The notes under the pieces are model-generated. The model made no database searches. It was not told the origin of the DNA and was given only the letters and a program-made list of their open reading frames with translations. A DNA stretch of 64,000 bases from Macrococcus bovicus (GTDB lineage: Bacteria; Bacillota; Bacilli; Staphylococcales; Staphylococcaceae): NCBI RefSeq assembly GCF_004359575.1, contig NZ_SCWF01000001.1, positions 1 through 64,000 on the forward strand, read 5' to 3'. Of the stretch, positions 38,466-50,236 are shown piece after piece. Within the stretch, counting starts at the first letter, position 1. Each line of letters opens with the position of its first letter. A program made the position numbers and the translations under genes.

Positions 38466-38492
38466 AAAACCGGCTGAATAGCCGGTTTTTTT
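38466..38492 (+). terminator. acnA terminator
   Basis: AAAACCGGCT-GAAT-AGCCGGTTTT followed by T, a 10-base stem. Confidence 0.9.
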
Positions 38493-38519
38493 GATATAAT
38501 GGAGCGAAGGAGTGAGAAT

Positions 38520-38939
38520 ATGTTTATGACAGAGACAGAAATAACAGTCAGATATGCTGAAACAGACAAGATGGGTGTGGTCTATCATGCCAATTATCTG
38601 ATATGGTGTGAAGTCGCGCGGACGGATTTCATAGAAAAGGCAGGGTTTCATTATGCGGATATGGAAGCGGCAGGGATTATTTCACCGGTCATCAATATCA
38701 ACTTAAACTACAAACAGTCTGTGACCTATCCGGAGAAGGTCATTGTCAAGAGCTGGATTGAGTCCTACAGCAAGCTCAGAACGATTTACGGCTATGAAAT
38801 CGTTAACGCGGCGGGAGTGGTGGTCGCAGATGGTACCTCGACGCATGTCCTTCTGAAAAGAGGATCGGACAGACCTGTCAGACTTGACCGCTATTTTCCG
38901 GAGTGGCATGACAAATACATAGAGCTTTCCGAGCGATAA
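38520..38939 (+). CDS. Acyl-CoA thioesterase, YbgC/YneP type
   Basis: The 139-residue hot-dog-fold protein starts at ATG 38520, 7 bases after AAGGAG. RYAETDKMGVVYHANYLIW is the 4-hydroxybenzoyl-CoA thioesterase-like signature with the catalytic Asp, followed by a helix and a five-stranded sheet. The position after aconitase matches yneP in B. subtilis and staphylococci. The acyl substrate is unknown. Confidence 0.87.
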   Translation: MFMTETEITVRYAETDKMGVVYHANYLIWCEVARTDFIEKAGFHYADMEAAGIISPVININLNYKQSVTYPEKVIVKSWIESYSKLRTIYGYEIVNAAGVVVADGTSTHVLLKRGSDRPVRLDRYFPEWHDKYIELSER

Positions 38940-38941
38940 AA

Positions 38942-38968
38942 AATACCACGTCCAGAGGACGTGGTATT
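38942..38968. terminator. Bidirectional terminator
   Basis: AATACCACGTCC-AGA-GGACGTGGTATT, 12-base perfect stem between convergent genes. Confidence 0.9.
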
Positions 38969-39245
38969 ACTTTGTATATATGACTTCGTCGTTCTGCACG
39001 GTCACATGCAGTGTATCATCTTCAAAATACCAGATATCTTTAGCATCAACGAAGTACGTGATGCCGTTAATCGTTTCGTTATAACTGTCAGCGGGTAATG
39101 GCTCAACAGTGAAGCCGATGCCAAAGCCTTGCTTCAGCTGGAATTCCCCCCCGTATCTCGGATAGAACTTGACCGCCATGTCATCTGACAGATTAAGTTC
39201 CTCTTTGAACCAGGTTTGTGCGTTTTCGTCTAAAATGATTTTCAT
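38967..39245 (-). CDS. HesB/IscA-like family protein (YneR type)
   Basis: The 92-residue protein begins MKIILDENAQTWFKEELNLS and ends with DAKDIWYFEDDTLHVTV. It matches the HesB-like domain fold, but the three conserved Cys residues of true IscA/SufA scaffolds are absent, so iron-sulfur transfer is not supported. The neighbourhood (plsY, parE upstream on the other side) matches yneR. Only 4 bases separate it from plsY, suggesting one transcript. Confidence 0.8.
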   Translation of the reverse strand: MKIILDENAQTWFKEELNLSDDMAVKFYPRYGGEFQLKQGFGIGFTVEPLPADSYNETINGITYFVDAKDIWYFEDDTLHVTVQNDEVIYTK

Positions 39246-39249
39246 TTTA

Positions 39250-39831
39250 TCACATCCATTTAATTTTTGGCTCTTCGTGATTCATTATACGACCGATGTT
39301 GGCTTTATGTCTAACAATAACAATCACCATGATAACAAAGGAGATACCGGTAATGATCCAGTCGCCGAAAGGAACGGCGGCAATAAAATTAATGATGCTG
39401 GCAAGTATACTTGCCAGTGAGACATACTTAAATGCATAGAGGACACTGAAAAAAGCGACAGCCGTCAATGTGAACAGCACAGGGTTCACTGCGAGAACGA
39501 CGCCCGCTGATGTCGCGACAGCCTTGCCGCCTTTAAATTTCAGGAAGATGGAGAATACATGTCCTAAAACCGCGAAGAGACCGACAATGATGCCGTGCAC
39601 TTCACTATGGAACAGGACGGGCAGCAGGGCACCGAAAATGCCTTTTGCCATATCAAGCAGTGTCACCACGATACCGGCATTGCGACCGAGTACGCGGAAT
39701 GTATTGGTAGCGCCCAGATTGCCGCTGCCGAAGTTTCTGATATCTTTATGAAAAAATATTTTACCGATCAGTAGGCCGGGCGATAGGCTGCCGACGAGAT
39801 AAGCAATTAAACACATCCATATAATAGTCAT
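39250..39831 (-). CDS. plsY: Glycerol-3-phosphate acyltransferase PlsY
   Basis: Membrane enzyme that transfers the acyl group from acyl-phosphate to glycerol 3-phosphate, the first step of phospholipid synthesis. The 193-residue protein has five or more membrane segments and the three PlsY motifs: GSLSPGLLIGKIFFHKDIRN, GSGNLGATNTFRVLG, and FLKFKGGKAVATSAG. The gene is divergent from parE, as in staphylococci. Confidence 0.95.
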   Translation of the reverse strand: MTIIWMCLIAYLVGSLSPGLLIGKIFFHKDIRNFGSGNLGATNTFRVLGRNAGIVVTLLDMAKGIFGALLPVLFHSEVHGIIVGLFAVLGHVFSIFLKFKGGKAVATSAGVVLAVNPVLFTLTAVAFFSVLYAFKYVSLASILASIINFIAAVPFGDWIITGISFVIMVIVIVRHKANIGRIMNHEEPKIKWM

Positions 39832-39992
39832 TCAAGCACTCCTTTTAATAGCAGGTACTAATAGTTTACCATATCACTTGATTATCGATAAGTAGCTATT
39901 ATCAATTTTATTTAACTAATATAAATTTATTATGTAAACTAATATAAAACTTGATTTTTTAATTAAAATGTAGAAGAATAATGATTGTATGA

Positions 39993-42037
<2,045 letters not shown>

Positions 42038-42038
<1 letters not shown>

Positions 42039-44428
42039 TGGCTGAACAGATACAGATACTGCCGCTTGAAGATGTCATTGGCGACCGCTTTGCACGCTAC
42101 AGTAAATATATTATTCAGGACCGGGCGATACCGGATGTGCGCGACGGTCTGAAGCCGGTGCAACGTCGTATCCTGTTTGCGATGCATCAGGAAGGCAATA
42201 CATTTGATAAGAACTTCAGAAAAAGTGCGAAGACTGTCGGTAATGTGATCGGTAACTACCATCCGCATGGTGATACATCAGTCTATGACGCAATGGTCCG
42301 TATGAGTCAGGACTGGAAGCTCCGCCACGTGCTGGTTGAGATGCACGGCAATAACGGGAGTATCGATAATGATCCACCGGCAGCGATGCGTTATACAGAA
42401 GCCAAGTTATCGAAGTTAGCCGATCTTCTGCTGAAGGATATTCAGTATCAGACCGTGGACTATGTCCAGAACTTTGATGATACAGCAATGGAACCTGTCG
42501 TTCTCCCGGCTAAATATCCGAACCTTCTGGTCAACGGCTCAACGGGTATTTCAGCGGGCTACGCGACAGATATCCCGTCCCATAACCTGAAAGAAGTGAT
42601 AGATGCCACACTTTTAGTGATGGATAACGAAAACGTAGATTTAGACCGTATCATGGCGGTCATGCCGGGTCCTGATTTCGCGACCGGGGGCATCATCCAA
42701 GGGAAAGCGGGAATCAGACAGGCCTATGAGACAGGTAAAGGGAAAATCGTGGTCCGGGGCAAGGTGGCGATTGAAGCACTGCGCGGCGGTCGCAGTCAGA
42801 TCATCGTCTCTGAGATTCCTTATGAAGTCAATAAAGGTGTGCTGGTCAAACGGATCGATGAACTCCGTGCGGATAAGAAGGTTGACGGTATACTGGAAGT
42901 CCGGGATGAGACAGACCGCGAAGGACTGAGAATTGCAATCGAGCTAAAAAAAGAGGCCAACGCAGAAGGTATTCTGAATTACCTGTATAAGAACACAGAA
43001 CTGCAGATCAACTATAATTTCAATATGGTCGCTATCAGTGACCGCCGGCCTAAACAGCTCGGTGTACGTGAGATGCTGAACAGCTATATTCGACATCAGT
43101 ATGAAGTGGTGACGAGACGCAGTGACTATCAGCTTCAGCAGGCACAGCGCCGCATGCATATCGTTGAAGGGTTGATCAAGACTGTTTCTATTCTGGACGA
43201 TGTCATTGCGGTCATCAGAAAGTCTGCCCATAAACAGGATGCAAAACAGAATCTCGTCGACTCATTTGACTTCACGATGGAACAGGCAGAAGCCATTGTC
43301 AGCCTTCAGCTGTACCGCCTGACCAATACGGATATCGTGGCGCTTGAGAAGGAGCATGACCAGCTGAAAGCACAGATCAAGGAGCTTGCAGAGATTCTCG
43401 CAAATCCTAAAAAGCTGAAGCAGGTCATCAGAAAAGAACTGAAACAGGTGCAGAAGGAATACGGTGAGCCTCGTCTCAGCCAGATTGAGGAGAAAGTAGC
43501 CGAGCTGAAAATCTCCAAGGACATCACGGTACCGAATGAAGAGGTAATGGTCAGCATCACCCGCGACGGTTATATCAAGCGGACTTCACTGAGAAGTTAC
43601 GGCGCGAGTGATCTGAGTGAGGTGGGTGTTAAAGAGGGCGACGCACTTCATATTCATACGCAGACCAACCTGCAGCATACGCTTCTCATCTTTACCTCGC
43701 AGGGTCACTACCTTTACGTTCCGGTCGTTAATCTGCCTGATGTGAAGTGGAAAGACCTGGGGACTCATATCTCGCAGATCGTGCCGCTTAAAGAGCAGGA
43801 CCGCGTCCTTAACCTGGTGGCAGTGGAATCATTCGATGAGCGCTTTGTGGTGACGGCGACTCGTCACGGTATGATTAAGAAGACGCCGCTTAAAGATTAT
43901 CAGACATCACGGTTTACCCGTCCGATTGTCGGTATAAAGCTGAAGGCAGATGATGAAGTCATCTACAGCGATGTGGTTAATGATGGCACGGTCGTAGTTG
44001 TGACACAGAATGGCTATGCACTGAACTATGCGTTAGCTGAGGTCAGTGAGCAGGGCTTGAAGGCAGCGGGTGTTAAATCGATTAATCTGAAGGATGATGA
44101 AGTGACGGCGACCATGATGCTGACGGACGGCGATCTGCTGATTGCGACGCAGCGCGGGGCCGTGAAGCGGATGAAGATGAACTTCGAAGTCGCTAAGAGA
44201 GCAAACAGAGGGCTTCTCTTGCTCAAGGAACTTAAAACCAATCCTCACCGTATTGTCGCAGCAGCGATAGTCCAGCCTGAAGCGCACTTCCATCTGTTAT
44301 CAGACACCGGTCAGACGGTCAGTCAGCCAGTGAAATCCATCCGTCTGACAGAACGCTATACCAACGGCAGCTTTGTCGTCGATGAAAGCGACTTCGGCAA
44401 AGTCCTGGACATGTTTATTACGGAATAA
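42038..44428 (+). CDS. parC: DNA topoisomerase IV subunit A
   Basis: DNA-cleaving subunit, 796 residues. The quinolone-resistance region reads [20 protein letters not shown], with T80 and D84 where S. aureus has S80 and E84; both changes keep the side-chain chemistry. The catalytic Tyr lies in [11 protein letters not shown]. The C-terminal beta-pinwheel contains the repeated blade motifs. Start overlaps parE by one base. Confidence 0.97.
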
Positions 44429-44498
44429 TATATCTTTGAGCAATCCTTTTGTGATAATATACATGATGTACGTATATTTTTCACAGGAGGATTTTTCG

Positions 44499-45971
44499 TT
44501 GGATTTTAATAAAGTAAATTTTGATGCTATGATACCAGATTGGTTCAAGACCATTGTATCGACTGGTAATGATTTAATCTGGACGCAGTTCCTGATCGGA
44601 CTGTTACTGCTGGCCGGACTGTTCTTCAGTTTAAGCTCACGTTTTGTCCAGCTGAGATGGCTGCGTGAGATGTTCCGTGTGATCGGGGAGAAACCTGAGA
44701 CACTTGATGATGGACAGAAAGGGATTTCCTCATTCCAGGCATTTACCATCAGTGCGGCGAGTCGTGTCGGCACAGGTAATATTGCCGGGGTGGCAACAGC
44801 GATTGTGCTCGGTGGTCCCGGTGCTGTCTTCTGGATGTGGGTGATTGCGTTTTTTGGTGCAGCATCAGCATTCTTCGAGGCTACTTTGGCACAGGTCTAT
44901 AAAGTACCGGATAAAGAAGGCGGCTTCCGCGGCGGCCCTGCCTATTACATGGAAAGAGGGCTCGGGCAGAAGTGGTTAGGTGTGACGTTTGCTATTCTCA
45001 TCACTGTGACGTTTGCTTTTGTCTTCAACACAGTGCAGTCGAATACCATTGCTGAAAGCTTTAATGCACAGTACAAAATAGCACCTTGGATCACCGGTCT
45101 GATTCTTGCTGTTATTACAGCAATTGTTATCTTCGGCGGCGTGCGTTCTATCGCTAGGATATCCTCTGCCATTGTACCTGTCATGGCCATTTTTTATATT
45201 ATACTGGTACTGTTCATTCTGCTCACGCATGCGAATATGATCATCCCGATGCTGACTTCTATCGTGAAGGGTGCATTCGGCATGGAACAGGCCTTCAGTG
45301 GGGCGCTCGGTTTCACTATCATGCAGGGAATCAAACGGGGTCTTTTCTCTAATGAAGCGGGGATGGGGTCAGCCCCTAATGCGGCCGCTACTGCTGCGGT
45401 ATCACACCCGGTTAAACAAGGGCTGATCCAGTCTCTTGGCGTATTCTTTGATACGATGGTCGTATGTACAGCGACAGCGATCATGATTCTGCTCTATTCG
45501 GGACTAGAATTCGGAGAGAAAGCGCCTCAAGGTGTCGCGGTGACACAGGCCGCACTTAATAGCCATGTCGGCGCGTTCGGTGGGATGTTCCTGACAGTCG
45601 CTGTCTTCCTGTTCGCCTATTCGTCTGTTATCGGTAACTACTATTACGGGCAGTCAAACATTGAGTATTTAACGACCAATAAGACGGTGATGTTCATTTT
45701 CCGTCTGCTCGTGGTATTCATGGTATTCTTCGGTGCAGTTGTCAAGGTTGAGACAGTCTGGGCAACAGCCGATTTGTTCATGGGTCTGATGGCTATCCTG
45801 AACATAACAGCGATCATCGGGCTCGCACATGTCGTATTTGAAGTTGCGGGTGACTATGCAGAACAGCGTAAGAAAGGCCTTAATCCGGTCTTCAGAACGA
45901 AGAACGTTAAGGCTGATTTATCAGCAGTTGAGACATGGGGCGACAATCCTTACCATCATGAAGACAAATAG
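44499..45971 (+). CDS. alsT: Sodium:alanine/glycine symporter (AGCS family)
   Basis: TTG 44499, 8 bases after AGGAGG, is chosen as start, giving 490 residues. About 10 membrane segments. AGCS signatures are SRVGTGNIAGVATAIVLGGP, FRGGPAYYMERGLG and the SNEAGMGSAPNAAATAAV motif. It imports alanine or glycine with sodium. The position after parEC is the same as in S. aureus. It ends with a strong terminator. Confidence 0.92.
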   Translation: MDFNKVNFDAMIPDWFKTIVSTGNDLIWTQFLIGLLLLAGLFFSLSSRFVQLRWLREMFRVIGEKPETLDDGQKGISSFQAFTISAASRVGTGNIAGVATAIVLGGPGAVFWMWVIAFFGAASAFFEATLAQVYKVPDKEGGFRGGPAYYMERGLGQKWLGVTFAILITVTFAFVFNTVQSNTIAESFNAQYKIAPWITGLILAVITAIVIFGGVRSIARISSAIVPVMAIFYIILVLFILLTHANMIIPMLTSIVKGAFGMEQAFSGALGFTIMQGIKRGLFSNEAGMGSAPNAAATAAVSHPVKQGLIQSLGVFFDTMVVCTATAIMILLYSGLEFGEKAPQGVAVTQAALNSHVGAFGGMFLTVAVFLFAYSSVIGNYYYGQSNIEYLTTNKTVMFIFRLLVVFMVFFGAVVKVETVWATADLFMGLMAILNITAIIGLAHVVFEVAGDYAEQRKKGLNPVFRTKNVKADLSAVETWGDNPYHHEDK

Positions 45972-46001
45972 AAAAGACTATGCAGCTGCATAGTCTTTTT
46001 T
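45972..46001. terminator. Bidirectional terminator after alsT
   Basis: AAAAGACTATGCA-GC-TGCATAGTCTTTT, a 13-base perfect stem between convergent genes. Confidence 0.9.
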
Positions 46002-46988
46002 CTATCCGAATAATGACTTGAAGAAATTGCCGATAGCGGTGAAGAAGGATTTGATTGCTTCGACGATTTTATCCCAGACGCCTTGTTCTTCTAATGAATC
46101 CTTTAAATCTTTGCCGGCTTCTTTTGCTTTTTCGGCAGCGTTCTTGAAAGTATCGGAGTTCTTGATGTCATTGACATAATCTGTTGCACTATTGATGATC
46201 TTATCGGCATTTTCACCTGTAAAGACGCCTTGCTGCTGAGCGTTATTGATGAAGTTGACGATAATATTGATCTGGTTGTCATTTAAGACGTTGTTTAATC
46301 CGTTGTTATTGATTTTTTCAGTCACGACATTTTTAATTTCAGTCACAGATAAGTTGCCGCCTTGTTTAGCGATTTCTGCTTTTGCTTCAGCAATTGCTTT
46401 ATTCAGCTGCTCTTGTGAGAAGCCGTCTTTATTCTGATTTTCTTCCGTGATGCTGGTGATTGAATCGAGCTCGTCCTGTGCAGCTTTTGTCTGTGCCTGG
46501 TCAATCGGCTCACCTTGCGCTTCAAAGGCTTTATAGACGCCCGCTAATGCACTTTCACCTGTTACGTCTTCGGCAGCAGCAATCTTGACGTCAGCATCAG
46601 TGACACCGGCAGTCAAGAGCGCATTCTTATATGTGTCTTCAGTGATTTTAGTGATTTTCCCTTTGGATTGGTCAATGGTCAATGTCAGGCCCGCACCTTT
46701 GGCAAGCTTCGTGATACGGATACTTGATTTAAGCACATTATCAGAAGACTGCAGGTTTAAATATTTACCGAGGTCCGCTGCTGTGACATAAGTGATTTTA
46801 TCATTGTCCTGCGTACCGAGCAGGTCGTGAGTGGTATTTCTCAGATTGTCATTGGACTGAAGGGCAGCACCGTATACAGTGACAGCTTCCTGCCAGGCTT
46901 CCTCTGTAACAGCATAGGAAGGTTTGGAGAAGGTCAGTATCATGATGAATGACAGGAAAGCAGCAAGTAATTTTATTTTCTTTTTCAA
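46002..46988 (-). CDS. Secreted DUF1002 family protein
   Basis: Start at TTG 46988 is preferred: AAAAAGGAG is 9 bases upstream, whereas the ATG at 46997 directly abuts that site. The 328-residue product has a Sec signal peptide (LKKKIKLLAAFLSFIMILTF, cleavage near SYA-VT). The mature protein is mostly helical with repeated acidic/Lys segments, as in DUF1002 proteins (GTQDNDKITYVTAADLGKYL). The extreme C-terminus FTAIGNFFKSLFG is amphipathic. It is divergent from glcT. Function unknown. Confidence 0.82.
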   Translation of the reverse strand: MKKKIKLLAAFLSFIMILTFSKPSYAVTEEAWQEAVTVYGAALQSNDNLRNTTHDLLGTQDNDKITYVTAADLGKYLNLQSSDNVLKSSIRITKLAKGAGLTLTIDQSKGKITKITEDTYKNALLTAGVTDADVKIAAAEDVTGESALAGVYKAFEAQGEPIDQAQTKAAQDELDSITSITEENQNKDGFSQEQLNKAIAEAKAEIAKQGGNLSVTEIKNVVTEKINNNGLNNVLNDNQINIIVNFINNAQQQGVFTGENADKIINSATDYVNDIKNSDTFKNAAEKAKEAGKDLKDSLEEQGVWDKIVEAIKSFFTAIGNFFKSLFG

Positions 46989-47100
46989 GTGGGTCATCTC
47001 CTTTTTAATTGTAGTGATATTCGCTATACTATGTATAAGCTTACGAATATTATAGCATGCGAGAATCGTTCTGCCATGAGACTTAAGTACGAGGTGACAG

Positions 47101-47946
47101 ATGGGCAACTACATTATAGACAAGACACTTAACAACAATGTTTTAGTGGCCACATACTACGGCGATGAAGTGATTTTAATCGGTAAGGGTATCGGTTTCG
47201 GCAAAAAGGCGGGAGAAGTCATTGATACCGATCAAATCGAAAAGATATATGAACTGAAAACCTTCCAGGATAAACAGCGTTACCGGACATTGATGGATAT
47301 CGGCGATGACGATGTGATGAAAGTCGTCATAGAAGTGGTCGACCAGATAAAAGATCTGATTGAAGAAGACGTCAATGATAGTCTGCTTCTTTCACTGACT
47401 GATCATATTATCTTCGCCATCAAACGTTTAGAGGACCAGATTTTTATTTCCAATCCATTCATCAATGAGACAGAAGCCCTTTATCCAAGAGAGTATAATG
47501 CCGCTTATAATGCCGTCAATATGCTGAATGAACGACTGAAAGTAAAGCTGCCGGAATCGGAGGTCGGCTTTATTGCGCTACATATCCATTCCTCAATCAG
47601 CCGTCAGAGTATCCGGGATATGAACCTGATGGCTGAGGTCATTACGCGGTCAGTCAGGATTATTGAGCATGATCTGAAGATTCAGGTGGATAAGAATTCG
47701 ATCATCTATTCACGCTTTGTGAGACATATCAGCTTTGCAGTGCAACGCGTTATCGCCAATGATTCTGCGCCTGAACAAAGAAATCTCGAAAACCTATTGA
47801 AAATTCAGTATCCTGTCTGCTATAATGTGGCTATTAAGATAGTCAAAATGATGCAGACATTGCTGAATAAACCGGTCTATGAATCTGAGCTGGTTTATCT
47901 GACAATGCATATACAGCAGTTCAATACTGAAGCTACAGACGTGTAA
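47101..47946 (+). CDS. glcT: Transcription antiterminator GlcT (BglG family)
   Basis: The 281-residue protein has an N-terminal CAT RNA-binding domain (NNVLVATYYGDEVILIGKGI) and two PTS regulation domains with the usual phosphorylated His residues (LTDHIIFAIKR in PRD1; HISFAVQRV and YLTMHIQQF in PRD2). It should bind a leader RNA and prevent termination ahead of ptsG when glucose is present. The ptsG-type gene is directly downstream behind a terminator. Confidence 0.93.
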   Translation: MGNYIIDKTLNNNVLVATYYGDEVILIGKGIGFGKKAGEVIDTDQIEKIYELKTFQDKQRYRTLMDIGDDDVMKVVIEVVDQIKDLIEEDVNDSLLLSLTDHIIFAIKRLEDQIFISNPFINETEALYPREYNAAYNAVNMLNERLKVKLPESEVGFIALHIHSSISRQSIRDMNLMAEVITRSVRIIEHDLKIQVDKNSIIYSRFVRHISFAVQRVIANDSAPEQRNLENLLKIQYPVCYNVAIKIVKMMQTLLNKPVYESELVYLTMHIQQFNTEATDV

Positions 47947-47957
47947 CTGGTTATGCA

Positions 47958-48009
47958 GGCATGAGTCTAAGGCTGGTACATAGGGACCAGTCTAGACTCA
48001 TGCCTTTTT
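47958..48009 (+). terminator. Conditional terminator in the ptsG leader (GlcT target region)
   Basis: GGCATGAGTCTA and following bases pair with ACCAGTCTAGACTCATGCC over a stem of about 19 bases, followed by T5. It lies between glcT and ptsG, where BglG-type antiterminators act. The antiterminator (RAT) element should overlap its 5' side, but I could not delimit it with certainty. Confidence 0.7.
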
Positions 48010-48051
48010 GCGTCATTGAAAATGTCTTAACAATAAAAGGAGGGTATTTCT

Positions 48052-50121
48052 ATGTTTAAAATGTTGTTCGGTCAGCTGCAGCGAATCGGTAAAGCGCTCA
48101 TGCTGCCAGTAGCGATCCTGCCGGCTGCAGGTATCTTACTGGCCTTTGGTAATGCGATGCACAATGACCAGCTCCTGCAGTTTGCACCTTGGCTGAAAGC
48201 TGATTTCTTCGTCATGCTATCAGGTATTATGGAATCTGCCGGTCAGGTTATCTTTGACAATCTGCCTTTATTATTTGCGATTGGTACGGCGCTTGGTTTA
48301 GCAGGTGGGGACGGCGTAGCTGCGCTGGCTGCACTTGTCGGCTTCTTAATTATGAATGCGACAATGGGTAAATATCTTGGCATTACAATTGATGATATCT
48401 ATTCATATGCGGACGGGGCTAAAACACTGGGTCAATCAGCAAAAGATCCGGCCTATGCATTAGTGCTCGGTATTCCGACACTGCAGACGGGTGTATTCGG
48501 CGGTATCATCATGGGTGCCATTGCTGCATGGTGTTACAATAAGTTCTATAATATTCAGATGCCAGCATTCCTCGGTTTCTTCGCAGGAAAACGTTTTGTA
48601 CCTATCATCACGTCTGTTATGGCAATTCTGACAGGTATCGTCCTTGCGTTAGTATGGCCATTCATTCAGCACGGTCTGAATGGTTTATCTCAGTTCCTAC
48701 TCGATAAGAACTTAGTATTAACGACATTTATTTTCGGTATCATTGAACGTGCATTAATTCCGTTCGGTCTGCACCACATTTTCTATGCACCATTCTGGTT
48801 CGAGTTTGGTAGTTATACAGATGCAGCCGGTAACCTGGTTCGTGGGGACCAGAAAATCTGGATGGCACAGATGAAAGACGGCGTTCCGTTTACAGCAGGT
48901 ATGTTCACAACAGGTAAATATCCATTTATGATGTTCGGTCTGCCTGCAGCCGCATTTGCTATCTACCGCCAGGCACGTCCTGAACGTAAAAAAGTAGTAG
49001 GGGGCTTGATGCTTTCTGCTGCGTTGACGTCATTCCTGACGGGTATTACAGAACCACTTGAATTCTCATTCTTATTCGTTGCACCGATTCTCTATGTGAT
49101 CCACGTATTATTAGCGGGTACATCATTCCTGGTCATGCATTTACTGCATGTTAAAATTGGTATGACGTTCTCCGGCGGTTTCATCGATTATACATTATTC
49201 GGTTTACTGAACTGGGATCGTACGAATGCACTGATGGTCATTCCGGTAGGTCTTGTCTATGCAGTGATCTACTACTTCCTGTTTACGTTTGCGATTAAAA
49301 AGTTCAACTTAAAAACGCCAGGTCGTGAAGTAGAGGAAACTACTGCTAAAGTTTCAACAGCAAGTGAATTACCATTCAACGTTTTAGATGCGATGGGTGG
49401 CAAAGACAATATTAAGCACCTGGATGCTTGTATCACACGTTTACGTGTAGAAGTTAAAGATAAATCTAAAGTTGATACGAATGAATTGAAAGCTTTAGGC
49501 GCAGCGGGTGTGCTTGAAGTAGGTAATAACATGCAGGCGATATTCGGGCCTAAATCAGACCAGATCAAGCATGATATGGCTCGTATCATGTCAGGCGAGA
49601 TTACGCGACCTGAACAGACTGCAACAGCAGATGCACCTGATGAGGTTGTAATTGAGACATCAGGAAATAAAGATCTGACAGAAGTGTTTGCACCGATTTC
49701 AGGTGAAGTGGTAGATATTACTAAAGTGCCTGATGAAGTATTTGCCGGTAAAATGATGGGTGAGGGGGTCGCAGTTATCCCTGCAGAAGGCGTTGTTTAC
49801 GCTCCATTCGATGGCACGGTGAAAATGGACTTCCCGACTAAACATGCTCTCGGTCTTGAATCTGAAGCTGGCACTGAGATGCTGATTCACTTTGGACTTG
49901 AAACAGTCGGTCTGAAAGGTGAAGGATTTGAAGTGCTGGTTAAACCAGGTGATACGATTGTAATTGGACAGCCGTTACTGAAAGCTGACCTTAACTTTAT
50001 CAGAGAACATGCTAAAAGCGATATCACGCCGCTTGTCTTCACAAATCTCGGCAATAAGCAAATGATAGATGTTCACTACGGTCGCATTAATCATGGCGAC
50101 AAATTAATGGAAATCAAGTAA
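48052..50121 (+). CDS. ptsG: Glucose-specific PTS enzyme IICBA
   Basis: Imports and phosphorylates glucose using phosphoenolpyruvate. The 689-residue protein has an EIIC membrane domain (to about 420; [15 protein letters not shown] is a substrate-domain signature), EIIB with the phospho-Cys C460 in [12 protein letters not shown], and EIIA with the phospho-His H613 in [15 protein letters not shown] 48052 follows AAGGAGGGTATTTCT. Adjacent glcT and the leader terminator indicate glucose induction by antitermination. Confidence 0.95.
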   Translation: MFKMLFGQLQRIGKALMLPVAILPAAGILLAFGNAMHNDQLLQFAPWLKADFFVMLSGIMESAGQVIFDNLPLLFAIGTALGLAGGDGVAALAALVGFLIMNATMGKYLGITIDDIYSYADGAKTLGQSAKDPAYALVLGIPTLQTGVFGGIIMGAIAAWCYNKFYNIQMPAFLGFFAGKRFVPIITSVMAILTGIVLALVWPFIQHGLNGLSQFLLDKNLVLTTFIFGIIERALIPFGLHHIFYAPFWFEFGSYTDAAGNLVRGDQKIWMAQMKDGVPFTAGMFTTGKYPFMMFGLPAAAFAIYRQARPERKKVVGGLMLSAALTSFLTGITEPLEFSFLFVAPILYVIHVLLAGTSFLVMHLLHVKIGMTFSGGFIDYTLFGLLNWDRTNALMVIPVGLVYAVIYYFLFTFAIKKFNLKTPGREVEETTAKVSTASELPFNVLDAMGGKDNIKHLDACITRLRVEVKDKSKVDTNELKALGAAGVLEVGNNMQAIFGPKSDQIKHDMARIMSGEITRPEQTATADAPDEVVIETSGNKDLTEVFAPISGEVVDITKVPDEVFAGKMMGEGVAVIPAEGVVYAPFDGTVKMDFPTKHALGLESEAGTEMLIHFGLETVGLKGEGFEVLVKPGDTIVIGQPLLKADLNFIREHAKSDITPLVFTNLGNKQMIDVHYGRINHGDKLMEIK

Positions 50122-50123
50122 AA

Positions 50124-50151
50124 TGAAGGCTCTGGGAAACCAGGGCCTTCA
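50124..50151 (+). terminator. ptsG terminator
   Basis: TGAAGGCTCTGG-GAAA-CCAGGGCCTTCA with one wobble pair; T-rich sequence follows. Confidence 0.78.
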
Positions 50152-50167
50152 ATTTATCGTTTTTAAT

Positions 50168-50204
50168 AATATAACTTTATTATGTCAACTTATAAAGTTA
50201 TATT
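50168..50204. promoter_or_regulatory. Perfect 12-base inverted repeat ahead of the AI-2E family gene
   Basis: AATATAACTTTA (50168-50179) and TAAAGTTATATT (50193-50204) are perfectly complementary with a 13-base spacer. It ends 17 bases before the AAGGAG of the next gene and could be an operator or a 5' leader hairpin. Confidence 0.45.
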
Positions 50205-50236
50205 ATCAATTAATTTCATTAAGGAGAGTGTTGCAA

